From Volvox africanus (Eukaryota; Chlorophyta; Chlorophyceae; Chlamydomonadales; Volvocaceae): a stretch of DNA of 64,000 nucleotides. Shown piece after piece: positions 50,401 to 61,910 of this stretch (the first letter of the stretch is position 1; every line of letters begins with the position of its first letter). Made by a program: the position numbers and the translations under genes. The notes under the pieces were generated by a model. That model did no database searches and had not been told where the DNA came from. It worked only from the letters and a program-made list of their open reading frames with translations. Where the stretch lies: contig BSDZ01000004.1 in assembly GCA_030268105.1 (NCBI GenBank), positions 4,695,001 to 4,759,000 of the forward strand. Direction: 5' to 3'.

Positions 50401-50708
50401 CTCTCGTCACATTGGTTTCTCCGTGCTTTCTATCCAGGATGGATACCTTGTTATTATGTGATGCATTCTAATAACATGCCCCAACTTTTTCTTATTCAAA
50501 ACCGAAGGGTTGCGACACGTTTACCATCTCCCCGTCGGTGGCTTCCAAGCTGTTCAAGGTGACCTACACACTCGACGCGGTGGAGCAGTTTGAGGCGGCC
50601 GCACGCCGCATGGGCGCCTATGACCTTCAGGGCAGCGCCACCACCCCCACGGTGCACCTGCATTCGCATCCCCACCCAGCTGCAGCAGCTGCGGCTTCCA
50701 GCCAATGA
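47449..50708 (+). CDS. Transaldolase-family protein, 5' end unresolved, apparent frameshift
   Basis: Transaldolases move a dihydroxyacetone unit between sugar phosphates through a Schiff-base lysine. Exons: 47449-47633, 47715-47750, 47945-48099, 48906-48984, 49554-49654, 49995-50108, 50508-50708; junction phases agree. Motifs in barrel order: RIFVDSANVTQWE (Asp of strand 1), GITTNPGILEKDG, VREMQFQAWGD, NPNLVVKLPCTLEGFQAA (Lys in the strand-4 position of the Schiff-base residue), VTMTGAMYTSSQVLLAQ, GAEYAAPYLGRMND, RTRLLVASIRDAF, GCDTFTISP. The protein ends in a short Ala/Ser tail. In the first exon the upstream half reads best as ADVNEDILERQIRLLN in a different frame from RIFVDSAN. This points to a one-base frameshift near 47530-47560, a sequence error, or a wrong exon model. 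The start codon was not found. Whether the substrate is that of classical transaldolase or a fructose-6-phosphate-aldolase-like one cannot be told from sequence. Confidence 0.83.
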
Positions 50709-53700
50709 TTCAGCGGGATGGGACCCTAGAAACGTGTTGGCTTGGGAGGCTTAACACCTTCAGAAGCTCCCAGTGCCTCTCTCGGCCACGCCACCCGCTG
50801 TGTGCAGCAGCTAAGTCTTAGAATGGCAAACTTGAAAAACTACGAGTGAAAGCGGTGGAAGCGGATCGGCTGCAGCATTCTTTAGCCGGTGGGATCGCTT
50901 GACCGGCCTCAACAGAGGGGTATAGTCTACCGCCTCAGGACAATCAGTTGGGGCTGAGCTCCGAAACCGGTGACGGCTGCTGGGGCTGCGCCCGGGGGAC
51001 CAACATCCACGGCTGGGGCTGAGCTCAGGCCGCTGATGGCATCTGGGCTACTGTGCTTGCTACTGTCTTGCCCAAATCGCGCACATTCTGTTGGGAACGA
51101 CTATTAGGGAGACGGGACGAGAGGAAAGGAGAGGGGTATTGAGAGGAGACGAGACGAGACGAGACGAGGGTAGAGGCTGCTGAACCTGCCAATAATTATG
51201 AATTAGGATCTGATAAGGATGGTAATATGGTAACGCTTCGGAAAGGTTCATATGGATGATACGTACAGCGTGGAAAAGCATTTTCGCCTAAAGATAAGCC
51301 TAAAAGGTCAGCTATCCCGCCAAGGATAATCCGGATCCGGACATAAATCCGGATTGACTTGATCACGTTGCGGTAAAAATGCTTAATACTTAATTTACAC
51401 ATAGTACCTATACATACCACTTACAAAAATATGCTCTTTATAATGAGACGACAATGAGGAAATTTGTAGATAACGGCGCTACTATAGCCGACGATTCCGG
51501 GATAAAAATGGTTACGGTACATGCAAATTTGTGCTTTTTAACTTGAAAAACTTCATTTTTTCATTTGTTGCTATTGTTAACAAAATCATTGCAGGGCAAG
51601 ACGGCTATCTATTAAGTTTAATCGCCTACGTCTACTCTTTGCCCTGGTAAGTTAAAGCATATTAAAAAAGCTGGGAAACTGCTGTGGTGCTATGCACATG
51701 GCCGTGCGCCTGATCGCCAGCTGCAAGTCCCCAAAGATACTTAGGCCCTAAGTTATGGACAAGACACGTTACGCGGCGTATTCGTCAATTGGAACCTCGC
51801 AGGTAAAAGTTTTGTTTGCGGATGGAAGTGTGTGTCACCAGAAACAAGGCAACTATTGGGCAGTTTGAAAATGCAAGTGGATTGCGTATTGGTCCAATCG
51901 TGAAAGACCTTGTTGATTTGGGGAATACAAATTCCCACAATGCTGTATTTGCAGATGACCTTTTTGGTGTCTGAAAGTACAGCTTTGCGGTCCCAGGAGG
52001 TTTGCGGTCCCAGGTCTTCACCTGCTTGCCGCTCCCGGTGCCTCAACCGGGGGTCACCTTTGGCCGCAAGCCCCGGGGCAAAAGCATGTCGTACGCAGTA
52101 TATTCCAGGCCCTTGATCGACGGCGATGCAACTGTGTGGAGTGGAAAATTGCAGCCAGATTACATCATGACTCAACATGTCGCCCTCCCTTGCGTGTCGT
52201 ATGGATGGCTATGGACCAACGACGTTAAGAGCTTGTTGCAGATCCATCAGCCTTCATGCGATGTGTCATGTGACATAATCCATGCAGCTCTTTTGGGGAC
52301 GTGCGTGATGTTCTTTGCATACGAACAGATTGCGAGATTTTGCAAGCGTTCACGAAAGCAGGTAACTAAAGATAAGCAGATGGCCAAGTGTTCTATGAGG
52401 AGAATGAAGAGAGGATGAAAGCCTTAGGGTTGTATGCATGGTCGTGGCAACTGCACCAGGAAGTAAGCTTAGATAGGGACGTGCTTTTAGATGGGCGACT
52501 TGCATCCAAGTGCGTGCACAGACCAGGACGAGGCCTTGACAGGGCCGGAACGGTGGAGGACCGTGGAAGCTTATTATGCGTACAACGCTAAAACGCTAAT
52601 CCCAGTGGTAGTGCGGCCTAGCGACCTCAAGTCGGATACCAGCCTCCTTTTGCCGGCCGTTGGCTGGCTCCTGTTGCGTTAACCTCGCACAACCCTGCCA
52701 CAATTATTAGAGCCTATTAGTGGCATCAATTTCTTGGAATGTCAGGTCACGCATTGTCTGAGATAACAGGTTTTGGAGGTTAAACGTAACCATGGGAGTG
52801 TCTCTTGGATAGGCGTGGATGTAAGAATGTGAAAATGCGTGATATTCCTGCATTGGTAGGTTGAGCAGCGCCACATAACGTTCGATAAGTTTTGCAAACG
52901 AATGCGTTAGTTATACTGACGAGAGTGCCACGGAGGGCGAGACTGGGACAATGGTCCAGAGGGAACCACTACCGAGACACTTGGAGAGGATGCGCAACTG
53001 GAGATCCCAAGATCCTTCTAGCAAACAATAATGAACATGCAAACAAGCAAACAATAATGAACATGCTCTGTAGTTCATTAGCTAATCGGGAACAAAAGGT
53101 GGCCGTGTTTTCAATTAGTAGTTCCACATTGATTGTAAAATTGCATTATGCGTCGCAATAGCATGTCCTCGGCGTGTGAGTCCGAAAGCAATGTGGTTTT
53201 ACCCGACAGGGACTCGCAGGGATTCAAACGTTTACCTTGCTTATATAATGAAGTTTACACTGCCTGATTAAAAGTTTAGGTTTTGCGCATTGTAAAGGAG
53301 TCAAACTACGGCGACGAGTAACCTGCTTGGAGCGCCCGCCAACGGAAGTGGAGAGATCGATGAATAAACGTTACGTTTCGTAACGTGCAATATTCTTGAA
53401 TTTAAGAAACTCATTAGAATTATTATTATTATCTTTTAGACTGCGAAATCAATTGTGCTGGGGGTTGGCGAGCCTGGCTACGATGATACAAGATAGTAAT
53501 GTAGCTGCATGAAAAATCAGCACATTCAATTAAAATAGCTTCTCATATTTATGGATCTTTATATCACGACAAGTAAATATGGTCATAATTGTTTGTCTCA
53601 GGCCCGTACTACATTTTTACTACAAGCATTAAACTATTAAAGTTAGCTTGGACTCACTGTTAAATGAATATATATTTATAATACAGTTAAATATATTCAT

Positions 53701-54120
53701 ATACCTACCGCACAAAAGCAGGGTAGCAGCTAACGATAATAACAGGGCAAATATTTCAAAACATCGCAGCATTAAGCATCGCGATATCTATTTTGAGTAT
53801 CAATAATATGGGAAACAGATTTAGTTTCAGTTCTTCTTGAAGTGTTGTTGTTGTGTTTTGGAGGGCTAGTTTTCGATTCCCTTCCGCCATCTGCGAAGCC
53901 TGTCACTCCTTATTCAGGTATGTGAAACCCGTTTGATATAGGCATGGTTGCCATTTGATGCTTTTGCATGGAATGGGGTGCATATGCTTGACCCTACGTT
54001 TGCGTCGCGACCTGCTGCTGCTGCCGACGGTTGTCGGTCGGGCAAGCACCAGACGAACACACGAAAAGGCTTAAAGTAAAATCCATAAGATGCATTTTAG
54101 TTTTTTAATGACATTGACAA
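50709..54120. other. AT-rich stretch with no recognised gene
   Basis: Base composition falls sharply after about 51.2 kb, with long A/T-rich segments at 51.4-51.7 and 53.4-53.8 kb. A GACGA pentanucleotide tract is at 51145-51168. One stretch at about 52000-52380 is open in a plus frame (with TCLPLPVPQPGVTFGRKPRG near its start) and has coding-like codon use, but it has no family I recognise and could be a decayed element or lone exon. No tRNA or rRNA was recognised. Confidence 0.4.
51145..51168. repeat. GACGA pentanucleotide microsatellite
   Basis: About four to five GAGAC/GACGA units follow a purine-rich run. Confidence 0.85.
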
Positions 54121-54128
54121 TATAAATT
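54121..54128 (+). promoter_or_regulatory. Probable TATA box of the right pherophorin
   Basis: TATAAATT lies 104 bases upstream of the proposed start codon at 54225. This would place transcription start near 54150 and give a 5' UTR of about 70 bases. Confidence 0.4.
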
Positions 54129-54224
54129 GTTGGCCGATAGTGTATTGCAGTTCGGTTACCGTAGTCCCTTGGCAACGCCGTGCTGGGGCTGTGCCCTTGC
54201 GCTTATCATTCAATTGGAGCAAAG

Positions 54225-57200
54225 ATGTCGTATATATGGTTTACTTTGGCGGCAATCGTCATGGCGGCAACTCTGGGTATGTGGGATGGGAACACGAGCG
54301 CTCGCCGTTAGCCGCCGTTAACGGCGCAAAAGCACGAAAGGGCGCCTTCCACCCGTAGCAAAACATGATCTCCAGACATATTTGATCATCATAATATTTA
54401 TAATTTTATCGATATTATCCACTTCTTATCTCGTCTGACACATCAGTGTCAGCGACAGTGAAGCCACACGCACATGCAAGCGCTGGCAGCCAGCCACCGG
54501 CGACGCTGCAAGGAATTAATAGTTTTTTCACCAGTTATGTAGTCCTAACCATTATGTTATTAAGACTGCAATGCAGTCCATCAACACGAATTTATTATTA
54601 GTTCCACAGCGCTCAGCGGCCATGGTCAAGGTCCAAGGTCAACATCCCGCTGGCAACGAAGCAGCCACCGTCACTTCGGTCACACGCGAAGATTGCCTAT
54701 AAAGATTGCCTATAAAACCCTAACTTAACCGCATTTCCATGTGACAATTTATCCTGGCACGGCGTTTGAATGCCTAGCTCCTGCGCCCTGCCCTGCCCTG
54801 CCCTGCGCTACCTTACCCCCACCCCACCGTGCCCACATGCACATGTCCTTCAAACCGCAGGAAGAGGTGCCAACACTGTCAACGACTTCCCGTATTGCTC
54901 TTGCCAGACATACGACTGCGAATGCTCGCCGTACACCATATCCCTCGTTAACCAGACAGCGGTAAGTGCATGCGCGCGCAGGACGTATGCAATCGGCTTG
55001 AAGGCGCTTCAGGTGGAAAGAGGAAGCATTCGGTCTATCATCATCCGGCCTCGCCAGGGGCCAGTAGTGTGTTTTCCTGAATGGCCCAACTCTCTTACCT
55101 CCGTCCTCTCGTATGTATCCACCCCTGCCTGTACCCGGCTGCTCGCTCACGCGATATGCCCTGACAGGTCGATCAAAACACGACACGGTTCTGCTTCCAA
55201 GTGGGTTTCTCGCCTTGTAACTTGGGCCGGCCGTGTTGCCGCGGCTTAATGGCCTCAGTCGACAAACTTTCCTTTTCAATCCGTGAGTCACTGTTTTGAC
55301 ATTATTCGTTTGATATTATTTTGGCATTAAGTTTAGATTATTGTGGTATTGTTTTGACATTATTGAGGCACTATTAGCCATCCAGCTTCCGGGGTCACGC
55401 ACCCCTGGGGGTCGTCGTCGTTCCCCAGTCCATGCGCGTCTCCTTTCTGTAGAGCGCGGAGGCCGACGGCCTGAGGCCCTCAACCAAGCAGTCTAAAAAT
55501 GATTATTGGCTCTCCCTGCTCAGTGTGTCCCGACTACGTGGCGCGCTGTGTACACAAAAACGCCATTCGTTGAAGGTTCATTCCCTCAGCTGTGCCCTTG
55601 CAGGTCCTGAGTGTCAAAAGGAGAAGCTGCAGAGAATTACTGTGGGTAAGCAGAAAATGATATCGTGGAACAGCTGGAGGTCGTACGCACACTACAATGG
55701 CGCAGGTGAGTTGGATGTGCGCTCCAGGGGTGGGCGCCCTAAGGGCTCCGTTCAGGAGAACCAGACAGTGGGGGACAGTGCTAGAGACCGCGACCACAAC
55801 CACCACGATCACGACCTCTTTACTCTACGCCAATATTTTGGAGCAACTGCATGTCTTCAGGAAAGCTAAAACGACCAGCCACTGATTGGAATATAGCCAT
55901 CTGCGCAGCATCCAGGCGATTTCGCTCCGGCTGTGCGGCCCTGACTTCCTTTTCCACTTTTGCGCAGGATTCGACTATGAATTGAAGCTGTACGACCTTA
56001 ACGGGACATCCAGCGATTTCCCAGGAACCCGCATTTGTGTGTTTGCGACGGCACCGTGCAGCACTCTGCAGCAGCTGTGCAAGGGGCCCAACGGGTTGTG
56101 CCAGTGAGTCCCCTGGATGGGCACGTGCTTTGAAACTTGAACCGTGAGCCGGGGAGAGGATATCTGGTTCGTGGAAGAGGCTGCATGTGTATCTAACGCA
56201 CGGTCGGCAGCAGTCTCGGCCCAGCCGCCTGTTGGTTTGATGAGTGCCCCCCGTGGGGCAAAACATCACTTTGTCTACAGCTGATGCAGACTCAAATGCA
56301 GGTTCTACAGTGCAACGTGCTTTTGGGGTTTGAGGGCTTCAAGATTTCAGGATCCTAGGGATTAAGGCAATCGATGATCTACACGGGCTCCTGATGGTTC
56401 ATATGCGACGCACCTTTACGGCATGTTTGCAGGTACTCGTTTGCGGAGTCCAAAGACACGTTCTATTGCCCAACATGTACGAAGAACGTGGCTGCGGCAG
56501 TGCCACAGTTGCTGTTCCCGCCACCACTGCCGCCGGCCCAACTGCTACCCACCCCACCGCCGCGCAGCCTGCCACCGAAACTTCCATCCCCTTCGCCATC
56601 ACCCCCTCCCGCGCCATCTACTCGCCCGCCGGTCCCCAACCCAGCCCAAAGGCCTCCCACAACATCATCACCATCTCCAATCCCGATGCCACCACCCAGT
56701 CCATCTACCCCTCGTCCGAATCCGCCCAATTCTCCGCCTCGCAGCCAACCACCACCACCACCATCACCTTGGCCCACTTCTCCAAGCCCTCCACCGCCCA
56801 GGTCACAGTCACCTTCTCCCAACCCGCCTTCGACCAGTCCTTCGCTGCCCAGCCCCCTGCCACCCATTCCGAGGCCGCCAAGCCCCTTACCGCGTGGCCC
56901 TAATCCACCCAATCCACTACCTCCCACCCCTCCACTCCTTAGCCCTCTTCCGGCGAGCCCCCCGCCACCGAACCCGTTGCCACCCAGCCCTCCACCCCCT
57001 AGTCCGTTGACACCGAGCCCTTCGCCACCAAGCCCTCCACCCCCCAGTCCGTTGCCACCAATCCCAGGACCACCGAGCCCTCCACCACCGAACCCTCTGC
57101 CACCGAGCCCTTCCCCGCCCCCATCGAGCCAATCACCTCCAAGCCCTCCACCTCCAAGCCCTCTGCCAACCAGCCCTCTGCCACCGAGCCCTCTGCCACC

Positions 57201-60200
57201 CAGTCCTCTGCCACCGAGCCCTCTACCACCCAGCCCTCTGCCACCAAGCCCTCTGCCACCCAGTCCTCTGCCACCCAGTCCTCTGCCACCGAGCCCTCTG
57301 CCACCCAGTCCTCCGCCACCCAGCCCTCTGCCACCCAGCCCTCTGCCGCCCAGTCCTCTGCCAACCAGCCCTCTGCCACCGAGCCCTCTGCCACCCAGTC
57401 CTCTGCCACCGAGCCCTCTGCCACCCAGTCCTCTGTCACCGAGCCCTCTACCACCCAGCCCTCTGCCACCCAGCCCTCTGCCACCCAGCCCTCTGCCACC
57501 CAGCCCTGAGCCACCCAGCCCTCTGCCACCCAGTCCTCTGCCACCCAGTCCTCTGCCACCGAGCCCTCTGCCACCGAGCCCTCTGCCACCGAGCCCTCTG
57601 CCACCCAGCCCTCTGCCACCCAGCCCTCTGCCACCCAGCCCTCTGCCACCCAGCCCTCTGCCACCCAGTCCTCTGCCACCCAGCCCTCTGCCACCCAGTC
57701 CTCTGCCACCCAGTCCTCTGCCACCCAGCCCTCTGCCACCCAGTCCTCTGCCACCCAGTCCTCTGCCACCGAGCCCTCTGCCACCCAGCCCTCTGCCACC
57801 GAGCCCTCTGCCACCCAGCCCTCTGCCACCCAGCCCTCTGCCACCGAGCCCTCTGCCACCCAGCCCTCTGCCACCGAGCCCTGAACCACTCAGCCCGCCA
57901 CCTCCAAGTCCTATACCACCCCAACCCCCTTTCCCAAGCCCTGAGCCACCCAGCCCCGATCCGCCGAGCCCTGAACCACCAGCGCCGCTGCCACCGAGCC
58001 CTCCTGTCCCAAAACGTCCACTTTCTCCCCCCCGTCGCCCAGCCCGCCCGCCGCCGTCCCCCAGACCGCCGCCCAGACCGCCTCCTCCGCAGCCACCTTC
58101 TCCAAGGCCCCCACCGCCCAGCCCCCCTTCACCGAGTCCCCCGCCTCCCAGCCCCCTGCCACCGAGCCCTGAACCACCCAGTCCACTGCCACCTAGTCCA
58201 TTGCCACCGAGCCCACCGTCCCCTAGGCCTCCTCCACCTAGCCCTCCTGTCCCTAGGCGCCCACCTCCATCTCCACGACCCCCAGGCCGCCCACCGCCAT
58301 CCCCAAGACTTCCGTCTAGACCCCCACCGTCACCCCGCCCTCCGCCTGCACCTTACCAACCAGTCAAGAGTAAGTGATTTTCATTGGCTTGGAAAAACAT
58401 GACATTCGCACCTCGCTTGTCACACACACACACACACAAAGCCTGTCAGGTGTGGATAGCAGGAGGGCCCTCTCCGGGTGTTCTATCTGCTGCTACGTTA
58501 TGGCACGGGTCCTTGCTTGAGGTCAAGTGTCTACTTACCTGCCCAGTTTTGCATGTATTCGTTGGGTGTCTCTGAAATAAAAGATAACGGATAACGTTAA
58601 CGTGCGATCACTGACCTGCCCACCGTCCCCGGACATGCGGTTTACGAAGCGCTGCAGTACTGTCCCACCACCATATACACACATCGGCTTCATGTTCCTC
58701 ATGGCTTCGTCTTTAGATGCAAAGAACTGCGCATTGTGACGATTGTACGATCCGCAGCGTCACAGCACAAGGCGTAAGTTTGACTTACATGTCATGACAG
58801 CAAAGCCAGTACAAAGTCAGGCAGCGCTCCCTGCCTCCGGTCACATCCCTACTATCGCCCCAATGCACCTAGCCAGCATCACGCCCCCTCACCCCGTCCC
58901 ACTGGAAGTCTTCGAAGAAGTCGTTCTTTCGTTCCCCGGAGCACTCTCTTCTGCAACGATGTCGCTGCTATTTATTGGCTAACGGAATGATACGTTTCCC
59001 CTCCCCTGCGCTCTCGCAGTGTGCTTCAGCATCTCCATTCAGAACCAACCGGACCCGGTGCCTGACAAGCCCTTCGTCATCCCAACCGACAGCTGCACGC
59101 AACTGCAGGCGGCCATGGTTAATGACTTCATGGCGGCCGTACTCATGGCGAAGATTACCCTGGTATCGCGATTTACCGCCGACCTGTGTGATTCATCCAC
59201 ATTGCAGGTTGGTGCGCAGTAGGGCTGTCCGGATGAGCGCGTGGGCGCATTGGCAGCTAGATGATCTGCTGTATATATTTGCCTGCCTGTCGCCAAAACG
59301 AATACAAGAATTTAGGTCTTAGCATCTATCAGGCATGCATGCATTCCAGGTATGGCGTTTTAAATGCCGTGATGCGGAATTACTTCCGTCAGGTTCAGTT
59401 GCACCCATGTATACGACTTCGCATCTATCTTAAGCAAATCGATTTTCAGAAGTACTTTCGGGAAGCTGAAAGCCCCCCAAAAAACCATGTTCAGTTTTCT
59501 GGTGAAATTCACAAAAGAAGCCATATGTATGCGGTGGTATACATGTCGTAACACAGGGTCATTTTGGTTGTGGTCCACCCATGCGCCACAAACCCGTTAA
59601 GCCCACAAACCCCATAAGCTCCACAAACCTCACAAGCCCCAAAAACCCATGCCCCATGCCCTGTCAGGTTTGCGCCGCTTTCCGTAACCCAGCTGCCACA
59701 TTTGCAATAGACGACGAGGCTGTGATATTGGGAGCGAAGTACATGGCCCAGATCCTGGGATATAGCTGCACTGACCAGACTCGTGGATATACGCTGCTGT
59801 ATCAAGCGTCCGCAGCAGCCGATTCGGAGGCCAGCATCAGTAGCAACAGCTTCTTCTATCAGAGCATGTATCAGTGCTCGGAGCCTACCCCGCCTGGTAT
59901 CGCACGGATAGCAACGGAGGCTGTCCGGCCACTGCACTTGTCGCTGGGGTCATTGGTGAGGACGTCTGGCTCAGCTTGGCAGTGGCAACCGTGGCCACCT
60001 TCCCCGCCGCCGCCGCCACCACCGCCGCCACCGCCGCCTCCGGTGCCGCATCTGCCTCCGCCACTGCCGCAATCAAGGCTGCCCTCTCAGTCATCACTTG
60101 CATCACTACAATTGCCACTACCGCGTTGCGCTGCAAAACCAAGAAATACACCATTCAGATTTTCGCGATTATCTGTGTGGTCAGCTCTGGGGCACGACGA

Positions 60201-61669
60201 CGCGGTAGAGATTTGCACTACCCTCAAGGCCAGGCTCTGCGCCGGCTCGTGCTGCCAAATGGACATAAGCCAAATCGCCATACCCATTAGTAAGTGAGGA
60301 GGCCGCGCATCAACTTCTGTTCCATCTGTTTAGTGAGACAGACCACTTGTATTGCACCCAATGAAGGCTGCCGCGGGGAATTCACATGCTGGCCATTATT
60401 ATAGGCCACTGAGACCTTAACTGCATGAACGCCCTGCGCTCATCTCCTGTTAGGCTTTTTCTTTTCGTTTAGTTAAGGAAAGGGGCCGAGGCCCTTCTGT
60501 TTCAGTTTTCTGCACTGGGAGCTGCACGATGGCACTTGGAAAATTGATTTCGGCATCATCAGGGTTCTGAGCCCGTCCTGGGGCATAGGTTCTGATTGCG
60601 GAAGCCAGTCATCCCTGTATCCATACAGCTTCCGTCTTCTTCGGCGTGGCCTCCTTTCATGGCCACCAACCTCGTGCCTCACTGCCATCTATCTTCGCCA
60701 GGCAACACATGCACTCCACAGCTGCTTGGGGCAACTGTCAATGACAAGGCGGTTACGTACAGTTTGGCCAGGGTAGATAGCGGCTATCAGGAGCTTCAAG
60801 TGACCGGTCTAGATAGGTGAGGCTGGCTGTGCGCGTGCGAATGCGAATGCACCCCGAATTCGCACCAATGTCACAGTCGGATGACCACAGCATACTTCGT
60901 TAGCACGCATCTGTCTTAACGGATGTAGGGCACATGCCGCCTGTCTCCGTACAAGCACGCAACCTGGTAGCCCCATGTCTGGGATTGCCACTGTAAGGAA
61001 GACAAGAGAGACCATGTCCAGCAGGTGAGAATGCATACTCCTCATGCACGCATGCCTTACGACCATATACTGTATCAGAGCCCGTCCGGTGGTGAAAAGA
61101 GATTGCGCCCTTTTTGACGTCGCTGGTGTCGCGCTGCACCCGCCAGCCAATTGTCCCCGGGAAGCATGGTCTGTATGCTGGTGGCGGCAGGAGAATGCTC
61201 GAGCTCATCTACGCTGTGTGGAGAGGATGGTTGCCTGGTAAGAGCGGCGGTGGGCCTCTGAGTATGTATATGTGTGGCGGTTAGCAACGTGCACCGCGTC
61301 CCCTAGGTCCCCATGCCCTTGCGGCACAGGGTGGCGGGGCGACACCTGCAATTGAGAGAGATCGTCATGGAAGGCCATGGGAATGCGCTTCCCATATACC
61401 CCCTAAAGGGCTGAAGACCACAACCTGCCGGTTGGCCCTTTTCACGACGTGGAAGAACAAGACCTAGCTCGACGACAAGCTCAATGTCCTTCCCGTTTTA
61501 TATGATTATGAAGGTGGCATACGGGCTTGATAGCTGTCTGGATTCAGACAACGAAACACTAAATCCAGACCACAAACAGATCCGTACACAACCTTCATCA
61601 CTTTTCTGCTCTCGTCGCCAACCCGAACCAGCATCACACACTCACACAGATATCTATCTATCTATCAAC

Positions 61670-61715
<46 letters not shown>

Positions 61716-61910
61716 GTACATATAAATACATACATTTGCACGTCCATCCGCGCGGGCCACCAAATCAACCGGCTGACGAAATATATGACGCATCGATGCG
61801 ACCGATCCCTTTCCGGTTCTCTTATCGTATTGATGCAGGTGAAAGCCTTCTCAAACAACGGAAAATGCTGCGCCTCGACAACGATCCAGACCGAGGCGAG
61901 CCTTACGTGA
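54225..61910 (+). CDS. Pherophorin with long Pro-rich rod and two pherophorin domains
   Basis: Secreted hydroxyproline-rich matrix glycoprotein. Exons: 54225-54276, 54861-54961, 55168-55282, 55604-55705, 55968-56103, 56433-58369, 59020-59207, 59668-60289, 60702-60816, 61147-61237, 61839-61910; all GT..AG, phases agree, about 1,176 residues. [18 protein letters not shown] is a clear signal peptide. First pherophorin domain (about 25-190): [31 protein letters not shown]...[41 protein letters not shown]. Rod (about 195-810): Ser-Pro-Leu-Pro-Pro repeats. Central module (815-980): [27 protein letters not shown]. Second, short rod: 14 prolines with neighbours. C-terminal pherophorin domain (about 1030-1176): [64 protein letters not shown], and final [14 protein letters not shown]. 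Exon 59668-60289 was read as one open frame; a cryptic intron inside it cannot be excluded. Prolines in the rods are expected to be hydroxylated and O-glycosylated. Confidence 0.92.
57166..57885 (+). repeat. 15-bp coding minisatellite of the pherophorin rod
   Basis: Close to fifty units of CCCTCTGCCACCCAG and variants encode Pro-Leu-Pro-Pro-Ser. Most variation is at two silent sites: CCC/ACC with CAG/GAG context, giving Pro-Ser either way, and CCT/CCC. Rare changes give Leu-to-Thr, Pro or Glu. The unit is a multiple of three, so copy-number change keeps the frame. Minus-strand frames across it are artefacts of the repeat. Confidence 0.95.
61650..61714. repeat. TATC tetranucleotide microsatellite in the last pherophorin intron
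   Basis: About fifteen TATC units with one CAACC interruption lie between the exons ending at 61237 and starting at 61839. Confidence 0.95.

Noticed and set aside
51753..52178. Minus-strand frame of about 140 codons
   Set aside because: The opposite strand over part of it has better codon use, and neither shows a family; not called as a gene on either strand.
56999..57924. Two long minus-strand frames of Val-Ala-Glu-Gly and Trp-Gln-Arg-Ala repeats
   Set aside because: Both are antisense readings of the 15-bp pherophorin minisatellite; a repeat unit divisible by three keeps every frame open.
61307..61414. Alternative terminal exon for the right pherophorin
   Set aside because: It is phase-compatible, but it lacks the FSxxxxCC ending of the domain. 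The exon at 61839-61910 supplies that ending ([13 protein letters not shown]) in the same phase.
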